This document shows, piece by piece, positions 42,651 to 50,265 of a stretch of 64,000 nucleotides of DNA. A program made the position numbers and the translations under genes. The notes below the pieces were generated by a model. It did not search any database. It was not told the DNA's origin and saw only the letters and a list, made by a program, of their open reading frames with translations. The stretch covers positions 1-64,000 of the forward strand of contig NZ_JAIZZH010000003.1 in assembly GCF_020421205.1 (NCBI RefSeq). Direction: 5' to 3'. This DNA is from Hymenobacter pini (GTDB taxonomy: Bacteria; Bacteroidota; Bacteroidia; Cytophagales; Hymenobacteraceae). Every line of letters starts with the position of its first letter. Position 1 is the first letter of the stretch.

Positions 42651-43715
42651 TTAAGCCCGGCCCAACTCACGCAGGTGCGCGACGTGGGAGGCTACGGCGT
42701 AGCGCATCTTGGGATACTCGTTGTATTCGATGTTGAACTCTTCGCACATCTGGCGGATGATTTTGTTCAGGGCCGGGTAGTGGACGTGGGAGATGTTGGG
42801 AAACAGATGGTGCTCCACTTGGAAGTTGAGGCCGCCCACCAGCCAGCTGATGACTTTGTTATCGGTGGCGAAGTTGGCGGTGGTTTTGATCTGGTGAATG
42901 GCCCACTCGTCCTCAATCTTGCGGGTGGTTTCGTGGGGCACCACGAAGCTGGTGTGCTCTACGGTATGCGCCAGCTGGAACACGATGCTCAGGGTGAAGC
43001 CAGCCACGGCCATAAATGCGAGGAAACCCACCAGCCAGCCCAGGAAGCCCACCGTGTAGATGGGCAGGGCCACAAACAGACCCAGGTGCAAGGCCTTGAA
43101 GCCCCAGAACACGCCTTGGTCGGATGCGGTCATCTTCTTGATGGGCATCTCCCCGATTTTGCCTTTGAAATACTTCTGGTAATCCATGAAGAAAATCCAG
43201 GCGATGAACAGCAGGGCGTAGAAAAACCAGAAGTACAGGTGCTGGAAGCGGTGGAGCCTGCGGCGGGGCTGCTCGGGGCTCAGGCGCAGCCAGGGCTGGG
43301 CGTCAAGGTCGTCGTCCACGCCTTCCACGTTGGTGTACATGTGGTGGATGAGATTGTGCTTCATGTTCCACATGAAGGAGTTGCCGCCCATCACGTTGAG
43401 GGTGAAGGCCGCAAACTGGTTCATCCACTTCTTCTTGCTGAAGGAGCCGTGGGCGCCGTCGTGCATCACGTTGAAGCCGATGGCGGCCCCGATCAGGCCC
43501 AGCAATGCGCATTCGGCAATACCCACCCACACGCCGGGCGTCCAGAACACGAGGTGCAGGTACACGGCCACAAAAGCCCCGGTGAGCAGTACAGCTTTAA
43601 AAAACAGGGTTTTGCCGCCGGTGGTAGATTTGCCGGCTTCTTGAAAATAGGCGTTGGTGCGGCGCTTCAGCTCCTGGTGAAAGGAGCGCGAAGCCGCGAA
43701 TTTGGGTGCGTGCAT
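42651..43715 (-). CDS. Membrane fatty-acid desaturase
   Basis: A 354-residue di-iron desaturase that introduces a double bond into acyl chains. All three histidine boxes are readable: HDGAH (85-89), HNLIHH (120-125) and QVEHH (299-303), with membrane helices at about 38-58, 63-83, 160-177 and 210-245. The Gln in the third box is typical of front-end or linoleoyl-type desaturases rather than delta-9 enzymes; the actual position is unknown. ATG at 43715 is chosen; the frame to 43820 crosses a terminator. Confidence 0.92.
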   Translation of the reverse strand: MHAPKFAASRSFHQELKRRTNAYFQEAGKSTTGGKTLFFKAVLLTGAFVAVYLHLVFWTPGVWVGIAECALLGLIGAAIGFNVMHDGAHGSFSKKKWMNQFAAFTLNVMGGNSFMWNMKHNLIHHMYTNVEGVDDDLDAQPWLRLSPEQPRRRLHRFQHLYFWFFYALLFIAWIFFMDYQKYFKGKIGEMPIKKMTASDQGVFWGFKALHLGLFVALPIYTVGFLGWLVGFLAFMAVAGFTLSIVFQLAHTVEHTSFVVPHETTRKIEDEWAIHQIKTTANFATDNKVISWLVGGLNFQVEHHLFPNISHVHYPALNKIIRQMCEEFNIEYNEYPKMRYAVASHVAHLRELGRA

Positions 43716-43820
43716 GCGGGGTGGTGCTTGGAAAAACTGCTGAAAGATACCGTTTCCCAACGGCAAGCCGGGCAACGTAACCGAAATGGCCGGATTTTGT
43801 ACCAGCCGCCGACTCTGCAT

Positions 43821-43868
43821 AGTAAAGCCCCCTTTCCGCCGACTAGTTCACGGAAAGGGGGCTTTACT
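43821..43868 (-). terminator. Terminator after the DUF3298 gene
   Basis: Perfect 18-bp stem (43821-43838, 43851-43868), AGTAAAGCCCCCTTTCCG with its complement. Confidence 0.85.
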
Positions 43869-43884
43869 GGAAATGAGTGCTGGC

Positions 43885-45156
43885 CTAGCGACTAGCTACG
43901 GTGCCGCCACCAATTGGCAAACCGGGCTTCAGTACCGGCTGCAGCGCCGAATACGGCACAAACACGCTGATTTCGCCTTGGGCATAGGAGGCTACCTCGT
44001 AGGGCAGGTACACAAACACCGCACCGCCGCCCGTGAGGTACACGTTGCGAGTAGCGGGCAGGGAATTCTGGAACAGGGCGTTCTTGAGTGGCTCGGCATC
44101 TTTCAGGCCCAAAGCCGGGCGGGCGTACCGGCCCAAAATCCCTTCCAGCTGCGGCTTGGTACCGGGCCGGAAGATATCCTCATAGCGGAGGGCGCGGCCG
44201 GTACGGGTATCGTAGCTGCGCACGTAGGTACCGTACATGCCGTGGGCCCCACCGGAGTAATCATACCCGAAATAGCCGATACTGAGCAGGCTACCCTCGT
44301 TCCAGAGTATGTAGCTGTTGGCTTCCTGCTCGTAGGCCAGGGAAGCGCGGGGGCGGTAGTCGGAGGTATCCTTGGCCATGTCGGCCATTAGCGGGGCTAC
44401 TTCCTTGCGGTATTCTTTGGTGAAGTAGGCCAGTTGATCTTTCCAGAGCGTTTCCAGCGAAGGAGCCGCCTTGGTTTCTACCGTGTCGCCGCGCAGGCCC
44501 CGCACAATGCTGGCGGCCAGCTTGTCTTTGGCGGGGCCCGATGCGGGCACCAGCGCAAACATGGAAAAATGCGCGGCTACGCTGTCCTCGGGGTGCTCGG
44601 GGCGGGGCAGCACGTTTTCGGAAAAGCTTTTGGCCGTAAACTCAACGCCAGTGGGCGTACGCAGCCACCGCAACCGCACCGGCTGCCCATTAAGCGTGCC
44701 CGCGTAGGCCGCCCCATCCTTCTTGAGCCGCCACTCAGTACCCTCCGAGCTGCCAGTGGCTTGCTCCCGGCTGATGTCACGCAGGTTCAGGCTGTCGGTA
44801 CCAGTGGGCTGGTCGCCGGCCAGCTCGTACGGATGGCCATCAGCGGCCGCATAAAAACCTACTAACCGGCCCATGGTGGTTTCGCCGGGGGCATCGCCCA
44901 GGTTCTGCAGGTGTACTGTTACGCTGTCGGAGGTGCCGGGCAACAGTGTGCGGTATTGCCGGTACCAGGGCGGCGTGTCGGTGGGGGTGTTGGCAGTTGC
45001 TGTCGGGCTAGTGGTGGTAGTTTCCGAGGCAGCCTCCGTTTGGGCGGCTGATTTATCGGAGTTGGAGGTACAGGCGGCCAGCAGCAAACCGGCGGCTAAC
45101 GGAGCCGGCAGCGCGTACAGCAGCCGGCGTACAGGGGTTTGGAAAAGGAAGCTCAT
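43885..45156 (-). CDS. DUF3298-domain lipoprotein
   Basis: A 423-residue lipoprotein: signal peptide ending LAAGLLLAAC (acylated Cys near residue 29), a Ser/Thr-rich linker, then an RsiV-like body with DUF4163/DUF3298. The hallmark FGYDYSGGAHGMYGTYVRSYD and LRYEDIF are present near residue 280. RsiV proteins in Bacillus bind lysozyme and regulate a sigma factor, but here there is no transmembrane anti-sigma part, so only the extracellular fold is shared. Divergent from the hydrolase gene at 45290. Confidence 0.87.
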   Translation of the reverse strand: MSFLFQTPVRRLLYALPAPLAAGLLLAACTSNSDKSAAQTEAASETTTTSPTATANTPTDTPPWYRQYRTLLPGTSDSVTVHLQNLGDAPGETTMGRLVGFYAAADGHPYELAGDQPTGTDSLNLRDISREQATGSSEGTEWRLKKDGAAYAGTLNGQPVRLRWLRTPTGVEFTAKSFSENVLPRPEHPEDSVAAHFSMFALVPASGPAKDKLAASIVRGLRGDTVETKAAPSLETLWKDQLAYFTKEYRKEVAPLMADMAKDTSDYRPRASLAYEQEANSYILWNEGSLLSIGYFGYDYSGGAHGMYGTYVRSYDTRTGRALRYEDIFRPGTKPQLEGILGRYARPALGLKDAEPLKNALFQNSLPATRNVYLTGGGAVFVYLPYEVASYAQGEISVFVPYSALQPVLKPGLPIGGGTVASR

Positions 45157-45289
45157 TGCCCCAAAGAACGCAGAATCTGATTAGGCGTTCAAACGTGTGC
45201 AACATATTGGCATTCCTCTATCCTCAACGGTAGCCGGGCGTATGTAGCCACATAGATTTCCCTTCTTCTCCACTTCAAGCATTCCAACT

Positions 45290-46159
45290 ATGAGCTACAT
45301 CAAAGCCGGCCAGGATACCAACGGTGCCGACGTAAAACTGCACTATATCGACCAAGGCAGCGGCAATAACACCATCGTACTGATTCACGGGTGGCCCGCC
45401 ACTTATGAAATGTGGGAGTACCAACTGGCCGAGCTGCCCAAGCACGGCAACCGCGTGGTAGCCTACACCCGCCGCGGCTTCGGCAACTCCAGCAAAACCT
45501 GGGACGGCAACGACTACGACACCTTTGCCGACGACCTGAACGCTGTGCTGACGGAGTTGGACCTGCAGAACGTGACGCTGGTGGGCTTTTCGATGGGTGG
45601 CGGCGAGGTAGCCCGCTACATGAGCAAATACAACGGCGCCCGCGTAAGCAAAGTGGCGTTTGTATCGGCCGTGACGCCCTTCCTGCTGCAAACCGATGAC
45701 AACCCCGACGGTGCCCCGAAAGAGAACTTCGACAAAATGGTGGAAGGCATCAACAAAGACCGGTTTGACTTCCTGACCACTTTCGGCAAGCAGTTCTTCG
45801 GCGTAGGTATGGTGAGCCACCCAGTTAGTCAGCCCACGCTGGATTGGATGCAGAGCCTGTGCCAACTGGCTTCGCCCCGCGCCACGGAGCAGTGCGTATA
45901 CGCCTTTGCCGCCACCGACTTCCGTCAGGACTTGGCCGCCATCAAAGTACCCACGCTGGTTATCCACGGTGGCGACGACGCCACGGTACCCGCTAAGGTG
46001 AGCGGCGAGCGGATGACGCAGTTTGTCCCCCACGCCCAGTATGTGGAATACAGCGGCGCCCCCCACGGCCTGTTCATCACCGAAAAAGACCGACTGAACC
46101 GAGACCTGTTGGCCTTTGTGGGCGGCAGTACCGTGGAAGGTACCGCCGACCGGTATTAG
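45290..46159 (+). CDS. Alpha/beta hydrolase (non-haem haloperoxidase-like)
   Basis: A 289-residue alpha/beta-hydrolase fold enzyme: oxyanion loop HGWP (33-36), nucleophile Ser101 in GFSMGG, acid Asp in VIHGGDDATVP (about 228) and His in APHGLFITEKDRLN (about 263). It resembles the cofactor-free chloroperoxidase group, which act as esterases; the natural substrate is unknown. No signal peptide. Single-gene unit with a terminator. Confidence 0.92.
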   Translation: MSYIKAGQDTNGADVKLHYIDQGSGNNTIVLIHGWPATYEMWEYQLAELPKHGNRVVAYTRRGFGNSSKTWDGNDYDTFADDLNAVLTELDLQNVTLVGFSMGGGEVARYMSKYNGARVSKVAFVSAVTPFLLQTDDNPDGAPKENFDKMVEGINKDRFDFLTTFGKQFFGVGMVSHPVSQPTLDWMQSLCQLASPRATEQCVYAFAATDFRQDLAAIKVPTLVIHGGDDATVPAKVSGERMTQFVPHAQYVEYSGAPHGLFITEKDRLNRDLLAFVGGSTVEGTADRY

Positions 46160-46176
46160 TCCCTACTACTTAAAGC

Positions 46177-46222
46177 ACACAAACGCCCCACTCAGGCAAA
46201 GGCTTGGGTGGGGCATTTGTGT
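46177..46222. terminator. Bidirectional terminator
   Basis: CACACAAACGCCCCACTCA pairs with TGGGTGGGGCATTTGTGT with two mismatches, between convergent genes. Confidence 0.8.
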
Positions 46223-46241
46223 ACGTGGCGGGTAGCGCCTA

Positions 46242-46616
46242 CTACTCCAATGTAACGTTGAGTCGGCCGGCTGCCAAGTCAGCTACTTCAACCACGTAGG
46301 TGTACTTACCCGGGGCTAAGGGCACTTCACCTACATAATCTATGGGATGTAAGACCAGTTCCTGCCCTTTTACTCTCACTTTGATATAGGCATAACGGTA
46401 GGCCGTTGTGAACCGCGCGTAGTCTGAATTTTTACCGGCGCTTAGGCTACCATAATCCTCTTCGCCACCGGAGGTATTCACATACACGCTTTCAAACCGG
46501 TGGCTGCTGGCATTCTTTACTCGAATCTGCACTTCTCCGGCGTTGTCCTCTTTTTTACAGGAGCTAGCCACCAAGGCAAAAATGCACAGCAGAATAAGGG
46601 CGTAAACTTGTTTCAT
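46242..46616 (-). CDS. Small lipoprotein of unknown function
   Basis: A 124-residue lipoprotein: signal KQVYALILLCIFALVASSC with Cys20, then KKED and a beta-rich domain (GEVQIRVKNASSHRFESVYV) of unknown family, somewhat like fibronectin-type folds. The ATG at 46616 starts the signal peptide; the frame runs on to 46748 without homology. Less GC-rich than average. Confidence 0.75.
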   Translation of the reverse strand: MKQVYALILLCIFALVASSCKKEDNAGEVQIRVKNASSHRFESVYVNTSGGEEDYGSLSAGKNSDYARFTTAYRYAYIKVRVKGQELVLHPIDYVGEVPLAPGKYTYVVEVADLAAGRLNVTLE

Positions 46617-46731
46617 TGGATAATGGGGGCAAAAGGATGAGACCAAGTATACAGGTAGGAGTACTATCCCCAACCGAAGGTTGCACCCTACCCCTAGCAT
46701 CTTATCGCCGAAACATAATGGCGCCCAATAA

Positions 46732-46764
46732 AAAAACCGGTCAGCCACGCGGGCTGCCGGTTTT
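46732..46764 (-). terminator. Terminator at the end of the HNH gene
   Basis: Leftward, AAAACCGGCAGCC ... GGCTGACCGGTTTTTTTA; it overlaps the last codon of the HNH gene. Confidence 0.8.
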
Positions 46765-47257
46765 AGTGCAGATAAGGATGCCAGTTTTGGTCGAGGGTGC
46801 CGGCGCTGAGTTTGAGGAAACCGGTGAGGGTTGGTTTTTTAGGCTGCTGCCGAATAGTGAGGCCGGCTTCCTGGGGGGTGCGGTGCCCTTTGGCATGATT
46901 GCACCGGGCGCAGGCCGTAAGCAGATTGGCCCAACTGGAGTCGCCACCCCTACTTCGGGGCAGTACGTGGTCGAGCGTGAGGTTTTTCGTGGAGCCGCAG
47001 TACTGGCACTCGAAATGGTCCCGCTTCATAATGTTGTGCCGGCTCAGGGCAATGCCTTTGTAGGGCACCCGCACGTAGCGCTGCAGCCGGATGATGCTGG
47101 GCTTGGGAAACGCCTTGCTCACCGTGCGTAGCACGCCGTTCTCCGATTTGGCAATCAACTCGGCCTTTTCCAGAAACAGAAGCACGAAGGCTTTCTGTAC
47201 ACTACACAGCGTAATGGCCGTGTAGTCACCGTTCAATACAAGAACTTTTTGGTCCAT
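46763..47257 (-). CDS. HNH endonuclease family protein
   Basis: A 164-residue protein common in Bacteroidetes and cyanobacteria. The N-terminal part (VLVLNGDYTAITLCSVQKAF) is typical of this family; the HNH nuclease core is CQYCGSTKNLTLDHVLPRSR followed by NLLTACARCNHAKGHRTP, with two CxxC zinc pairs and the DHV catalytic His. It may be a repair or RNA/DNA-processing nuclease; there is no toxin, phage or restriction partner next to it. Confidence 0.92.
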   Translation of the reverse strand: MDQKVLVLNGDYTAITLCSVQKAFVLLFLEKAELIAKSENGVLRTVSKAFPKPSIIRLQRYVRVPYKGIALSRHNIMKRDHFECQYCGSTKNLTLDHVLPRSRGGDSSWANLLTACARCNHAKGHRTPQEAGLTIRQQPKKPTLTGFLKLSAGTLDQNWHPYLH

Positions 47258-47349
47258 ATAACGCTAAGAAAAATGAATCTGCTCTGCCAGAAAGCTAGAT
47301 GATTCTTAGCGTATTAACAATAGCCAAAGGGTTTAGTTCGGCGGGCACT

Positions 47350-47433
47350 GAGTTGCCTGTTGCCAGTTGCTAGTTGTCAGTTGATGGTTCGTATTTGGCG
47401 ACTGGAATCTGGCAACTGGCAACACGTAACTCA
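47350..47433. repeat. Word-repeat hairpin (TTGCCAGTTGC type)
   Basis: GAGTTGCCTGTTGCCAGTTG and more (47350-47386) pairs with CTGGCAACTGGCAACACG plus TAACTC (47408-47433). It overlaps the stop of the NlpC/P60 gene and may be its terminator. Confidence 0.6.
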
Positions 47434-48234
47434 ATCCTCCAGCAGAATGCGCTTGATAAGGCGGAGCTTGTGGGAATACTTCTGCCAGTCGCGGCGGAAA
47501 ATGCCGTTATGGTCCAGAGGGTCGATGCGCACTTCCCCGCTGGCGTGCAGAATTTGCTGATCTTCCAGCAGTAGGCCCACGTGAATGATGCGCCCCTCGG
47601 CGTTGTCGAAGAAAGCCAGGTCGCCGGGGCGGGTTTGGGCTACAAAGTGCACTGGCTGGCCTAAGTGAATCTGCTGGTGCGCATCGCGGGGGAGTTGCAC
47701 CCCAATCAGGCCATAGAGCTGTTGCATCAGCCCTGAGCAGTCGATGCCGAACAGGGTTTTGCCGCCCCACAGGTAAGGTGCTTTCAGAAACGATTGGCCC
47801 ATTTTCTGGAGCAGGCGCAGGCGCACGTCGGCGGGGCCGTGGGGGCCGTGGCCGTTGAGTGGGTTGGTGGCTGCCCCGTTGTAGAATAGCTGCCGCTCCC
47901 CCACCCGCAGCGTCATGCCATCAAAAAACGGCAGGCGCGTACCCAGCGTCACGGGAATGCGCGTGGTTTCGTCGCTTACTATCTGTACCACATCAAGGGT
48001 GCGGGGATGATCCTGCTGTTGCCACTGCTGGAAGTACGCAGCCGACACGGGCAAATGCTGCTTCACATCAAACCAACCCTCGTAGCCATCAGCCGCCAGC
48101 CGGATCTGCCGCCACTGGTTCTGGGCCCGCAGCACGGAATAGCATTCCCCAAAGACGAGTTGCGTGACAATTTCGGCCTTATCAGAGGCCTCGGCCCGCA
48201 CCGGCACGGCACTCAGGGCGCATATTCCGTATTC
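47431..48234 (-). CDS. NlpC/P60 (C40) cell-wall peptidase
   Basis: A 267-residue peptidoglycan hydrolase that likely cuts stem peptides. N-terminal SH3-like domain (about 1-75, PVRAEASDKAEIVTQ), a second SH3-like part, then the NlpC/P60 domain with catalytic Cys in FGIDCSGLMQQLYG and His in GRIIHVGLLLE (C-terminal third). No signal peptide is seen. The TTG at 48234 (giving MEYGICALS) is chosen because the frame above it consists of the TGGTGAAA word repeat; a GTG at 48282 is the alternative. Confidence 0.88.
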   Translation of the reverse strand, partial: EYGICALSAVPVRAEASDKAEIVTQLVFGECYSVLRAQNQWRQIRLAADGYEGWFDVKQHLPVSAAYFQQWQQQDHPRTLDVVQIVSDETTRIPVTLGTRLPFFDGMTLRVGERQLFYNGAATNPLNGHGPHGPADVRLRLLQKMGQSFLKAPYLWGGKTLFGIDCSGLMQQLYGLIGVQLPRDAHQQIHLGQPVHFVAQTRPGDLAFFDNAEGRIIHVGLLLEDQQILHASGEVRIDPLDHNGIFRRDWQKYSHKLRLIKRILLED

Positions 48235-48240
48235 CAAGAC

Positions 48241-48394
48241 GGTGAAATGGTGAAATGGTGAAATGGTGAGTCTGACGTTCACCTTGCGTAAGTAGGCGTA
48301 GCTTATTCAAGCACACCACTTAATATTTATGCGAAGCTCCCGCTTAAAATGTAACTCACCAAAAACCAACGTAAAAACTCACCATTTCACCACC
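48241..48394. repeat. Word-repeat hairpin (GGTGAAAT type)
   Basis: Three to four tandem copies of the 9-mer GGTGAAATG at 48241-48270; the complementary CTCACCATTTCACCACC is at 48378-48394, 107 bases on. It separates the NlpC/P60 gene from smpB. Confidence 0.65.
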
Positions 48395-48406
48395 TCTCTA
48401 TTTCAT

Positions 48407-48877
48407 CTAATAGTCCCGGGCGCGGTCCATTTCGCGTTTCTGGTCTTTAGCTTTCAGGTCGTCGCGCTTGTCATAGAGCTTTTTGCCTTTGGCCAGAGCT
48501 ATTTCCAGCTTGGCAAAACCCCGGTCGTTCACAAACATGCGCAGCGGAATGATGGTGAGGCCCTGCTCCTGAGCTTTGCCAGCCAGCTGTTTCAGCTCCT
48601 TCTTATTGAGTAGCAGCTTGCGGGCGCGGGTGGGTTCGTGGTTGTTGTAAGTACCCTCGGTGTACTGGGCAATGGTGATGTTGTGGGCCCACAGGCTGCC
48701 ATCCTGGTGGAACGAGCAGAAGCCATCCTGCAACTGCACGCTGCCTTCCCGGATGCTCTTGATTTCGGTGCCCTGTAGCATCAGGCCGGCATTGTACTGC
48801 ACCAGAAACGCGTACTCGTGGCGGGCCCGGCGGTTCTGGATGTTGATGTTTTTAGGTTTATCGTCTTTCTTACTCAC
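48407..48877 (-). CDS. smpB: SsrA-binding protein SmpB
   Basis: Partners tmRNA to rescue stalled ribosomes and tag products for ClpXP. 156 residues with a GTG start at 48877 (MSKKDDKPKNINIQNRRARHEY), the OB-fold core TEIKSIREGSVQLQDGF and the C-terminal KGKKLYDKRDDLKAKDQKRE tail that enters the A site. It lies downstream of tsaD and upstream of the NlpC/P60 gene, all minus strand. The tmRNA gene itself is not in the window. Confidence 0.96.
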   Translation of the reverse strand: MSKKDDKPKNINIQNRRARHEYAFLVQYNAGLMLQGTEIKSIREGSVQLQDGFCSFHQDGSLWAHNITIAQYTEGTYNNHEPTRARKLLLNKKELKQLAGKAQEQGLTIIPLRMFVNDRGFAKLEIALAKGKKLYDKRDDLKAKDQKREMDRARDY

Positions 48878-48889
48878 GGTGTTGATGCT

Positions 48890-48930
48890 CGCAGTGGTGC
48901 GCGGTGGGTGGCGCAGTGGTTCGCAGTGGA
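48890..48930. repeat. CGCAGTGG word repeats without a pairing arm
   Basis: Three exact CGCAGTGG copies (48890, 48912, 48922) and a variant GCGGTGGG. The same word recurs as a full hairpin at 61561. Confidence 0.5.
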
Positions 48931-48993
48931 TTGATGTACGCAGCCGACGGCGGCGGGGCTGCTTCCGGGCCGAAAATAACGGATTCCGGCGGC

Positions 48994-50001
48994 CTAACTT
49001 AGCTTGAGGCGCGGGTCGGAGCTGACGAGCTGGTCGGCAAAATCGCCGGCCTGGTACTGGAAGTGGGCCGTCATGGCCACCATGCCGGCATTATCGGTGC
49101 AGAACTGGAAGGCCGGAATAAACACCTGCCAGCCCTGGGATTCAGCTTCGTCCTGCAGGGCCTGGCGCAGGCCACTGTTAGCGGCCACCCCACCGGCCAG
49201 CGCCACTTGAGTTAGCCCCAGGTCGTGGGCGGCGCGGCGCAGCTGGCGCAGCAGCGTCTGGATGATGGTATGCTGGATGCTGGCGCACAAATCGGCCAGA
49301 TTTTCCTCGATAAAGTTGGGATTTTGGACCGTTTCTTTCTTCAGGAAATAGAGCACGGCCGTTTTCAGCCCGCTAAACGAGAAGTCGTAGCCGGGCATGG
49401 TACCCACCGGCAGCGGAAAACGGGTGGGGTTGCCTTGGCGGGCCAGCTTATCGAGGTGGGGGCCGGCCGGGTACGGCAAGCCCAGCAGCTTGCCGGTTTT
49501 GTCGAAGGCCTCGCCAGCCGCATCGTCAGTTGTCTGCCCGATGATTTCCATGTCCATAGCGCTGCGCACCACCACCAGCTGGGTGTGGCCGCCGCTCACG
49601 GTCAGGCACAGAAACGGGAACTGCGGCCGGGGCTCCTCAATGAAGTGCGCCAGAATGTGGGCCCGCATGTGGTTGACGGCAATAAGCGGCTTGCCCAAGG
49701 CCAAGGCCAGCGTTTTGGCAAACATGCCGCCCACCAGCAACGAGCCCAGCAGGCCGGGGCCCTGGGTGAAGGCTATAGCATCCAGATTAGCTTTGCTGAC
49801 GCCGGCTTTCTGCAGGGCCGCCTCCACCACCGGAATCAGGTGCTGCTGGTGGGCGCGCGAAGCCAGCTCGGGCACCACGCCACCGTACTGCTCGTGCACT
49901 TGCTGGGTGGCCACTACATTGGAGCGGATTTCCCCGCCCACCAGTACGGCGGCCGAGGTATCGTCGCAGGAAGATTCGATGGCGAGAATAACGGGGTGCA
50001 T
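48994..50001 (-). CDS. tsaD: tRNA N6-threonylcarbamoyladenosine transferase component TsaD
   Basis: Transfers the threonylcarbamoyl group to A37 of ANN-decoding tRNAs, with TsaB and TsaE. The ATG at 50001 gives 335 residues: ILAIESSCDDTSAAVL at the start, metal-binding His111 and His115 in NHMRAHILAH, TVSGGHTQLV and a C-terminal ALAGGVAANSGLR. The frame remains open to 50226 through the divergent promoter of the TamB-like gene. This tsaD/TamB back-to-back order is common in Bacteroidetes. Confidence 0.96.
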   Translation of the reverse strand: MHPVILAIESSCDDTSAAVLVGGEIRSNVVATQQVHEQYGGVVPELASRAHQQHLIPVVEAALQKAGVSKANLDAIAFTQGPGLLGSLLVGGMFAKTLALALGKPLIAVNHMRAHILAHFIEEPRPQFPFLCLTVSGGHTQLVVVRSAMDMEIIGQTTDDAAGEAFDKTGKLLGLPYPAGPHLDKLARQGNPTRFPLPVGTMPGYDFSFSGLKTAVLYFLKKETVQNPNFIEENLADLCASIQHTIIQTLLRQLRRAAHDLGLTQVALAGGVAANSGLRQALQDEAESQGWQVFIPAFQFCTDNAGMVAMTAHFQYQAGDFADQLVSSDPRLKLS

Positions 50002-50231
50002 GTCTTTATATCTAAGGGCTAGAAGCAGGGGCCAGGAATTTGCAGTAGAACCCGTAAATGGGAAAATATTCTTCGCGAATTTCTCACTGCCAGTTCCTGG
50101 CTGTTTCCCGGCAAAGGTCGGGGCTAAACACCAGAATGCCGCGCACGGGCGTTTTGAGCTTAACCTTGGCCGCAGCCTGTCCGTTTCTTGGCGCGGGCAG
50201 TTTTCCCAGGCAACGGTCGGGGTCAACTACC

Positions 50232-50239
50232 TATCTTTG
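50232..50239 (+). promoter_or_regulatory. Putative -7 box of the TamB-like gene
   Basis: TATCTTTG matches TAnnTTTG, 26 bases before the GTG start at 50266. Confidence 0.55.
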
Positions 50240-50265
50240 TTGTTGCCCCGACTTACTCCTCTCCC

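Noticed and set aside
43361..43376. TGTTCCACATGAAG-like parS match
   Set aside because: It encodes conserved residues of the desaturase and lacks the CG centre and right half.
46763..47257. HNH protein as a restriction, phage or intron-associated nuclease
   Set aside because: No methyltransferase, phage or intron sequence adjoins it; it matches a widespread stand-alone family.
48241..48270. Tandem GGTGAAATG units as a possible CRISPR or iteron array
   Set aside because: Units are only 9 bases, with no spacers, no cas or replication genes nearby, and a complementary arm downstream; it fits the word-repeat hairpins.
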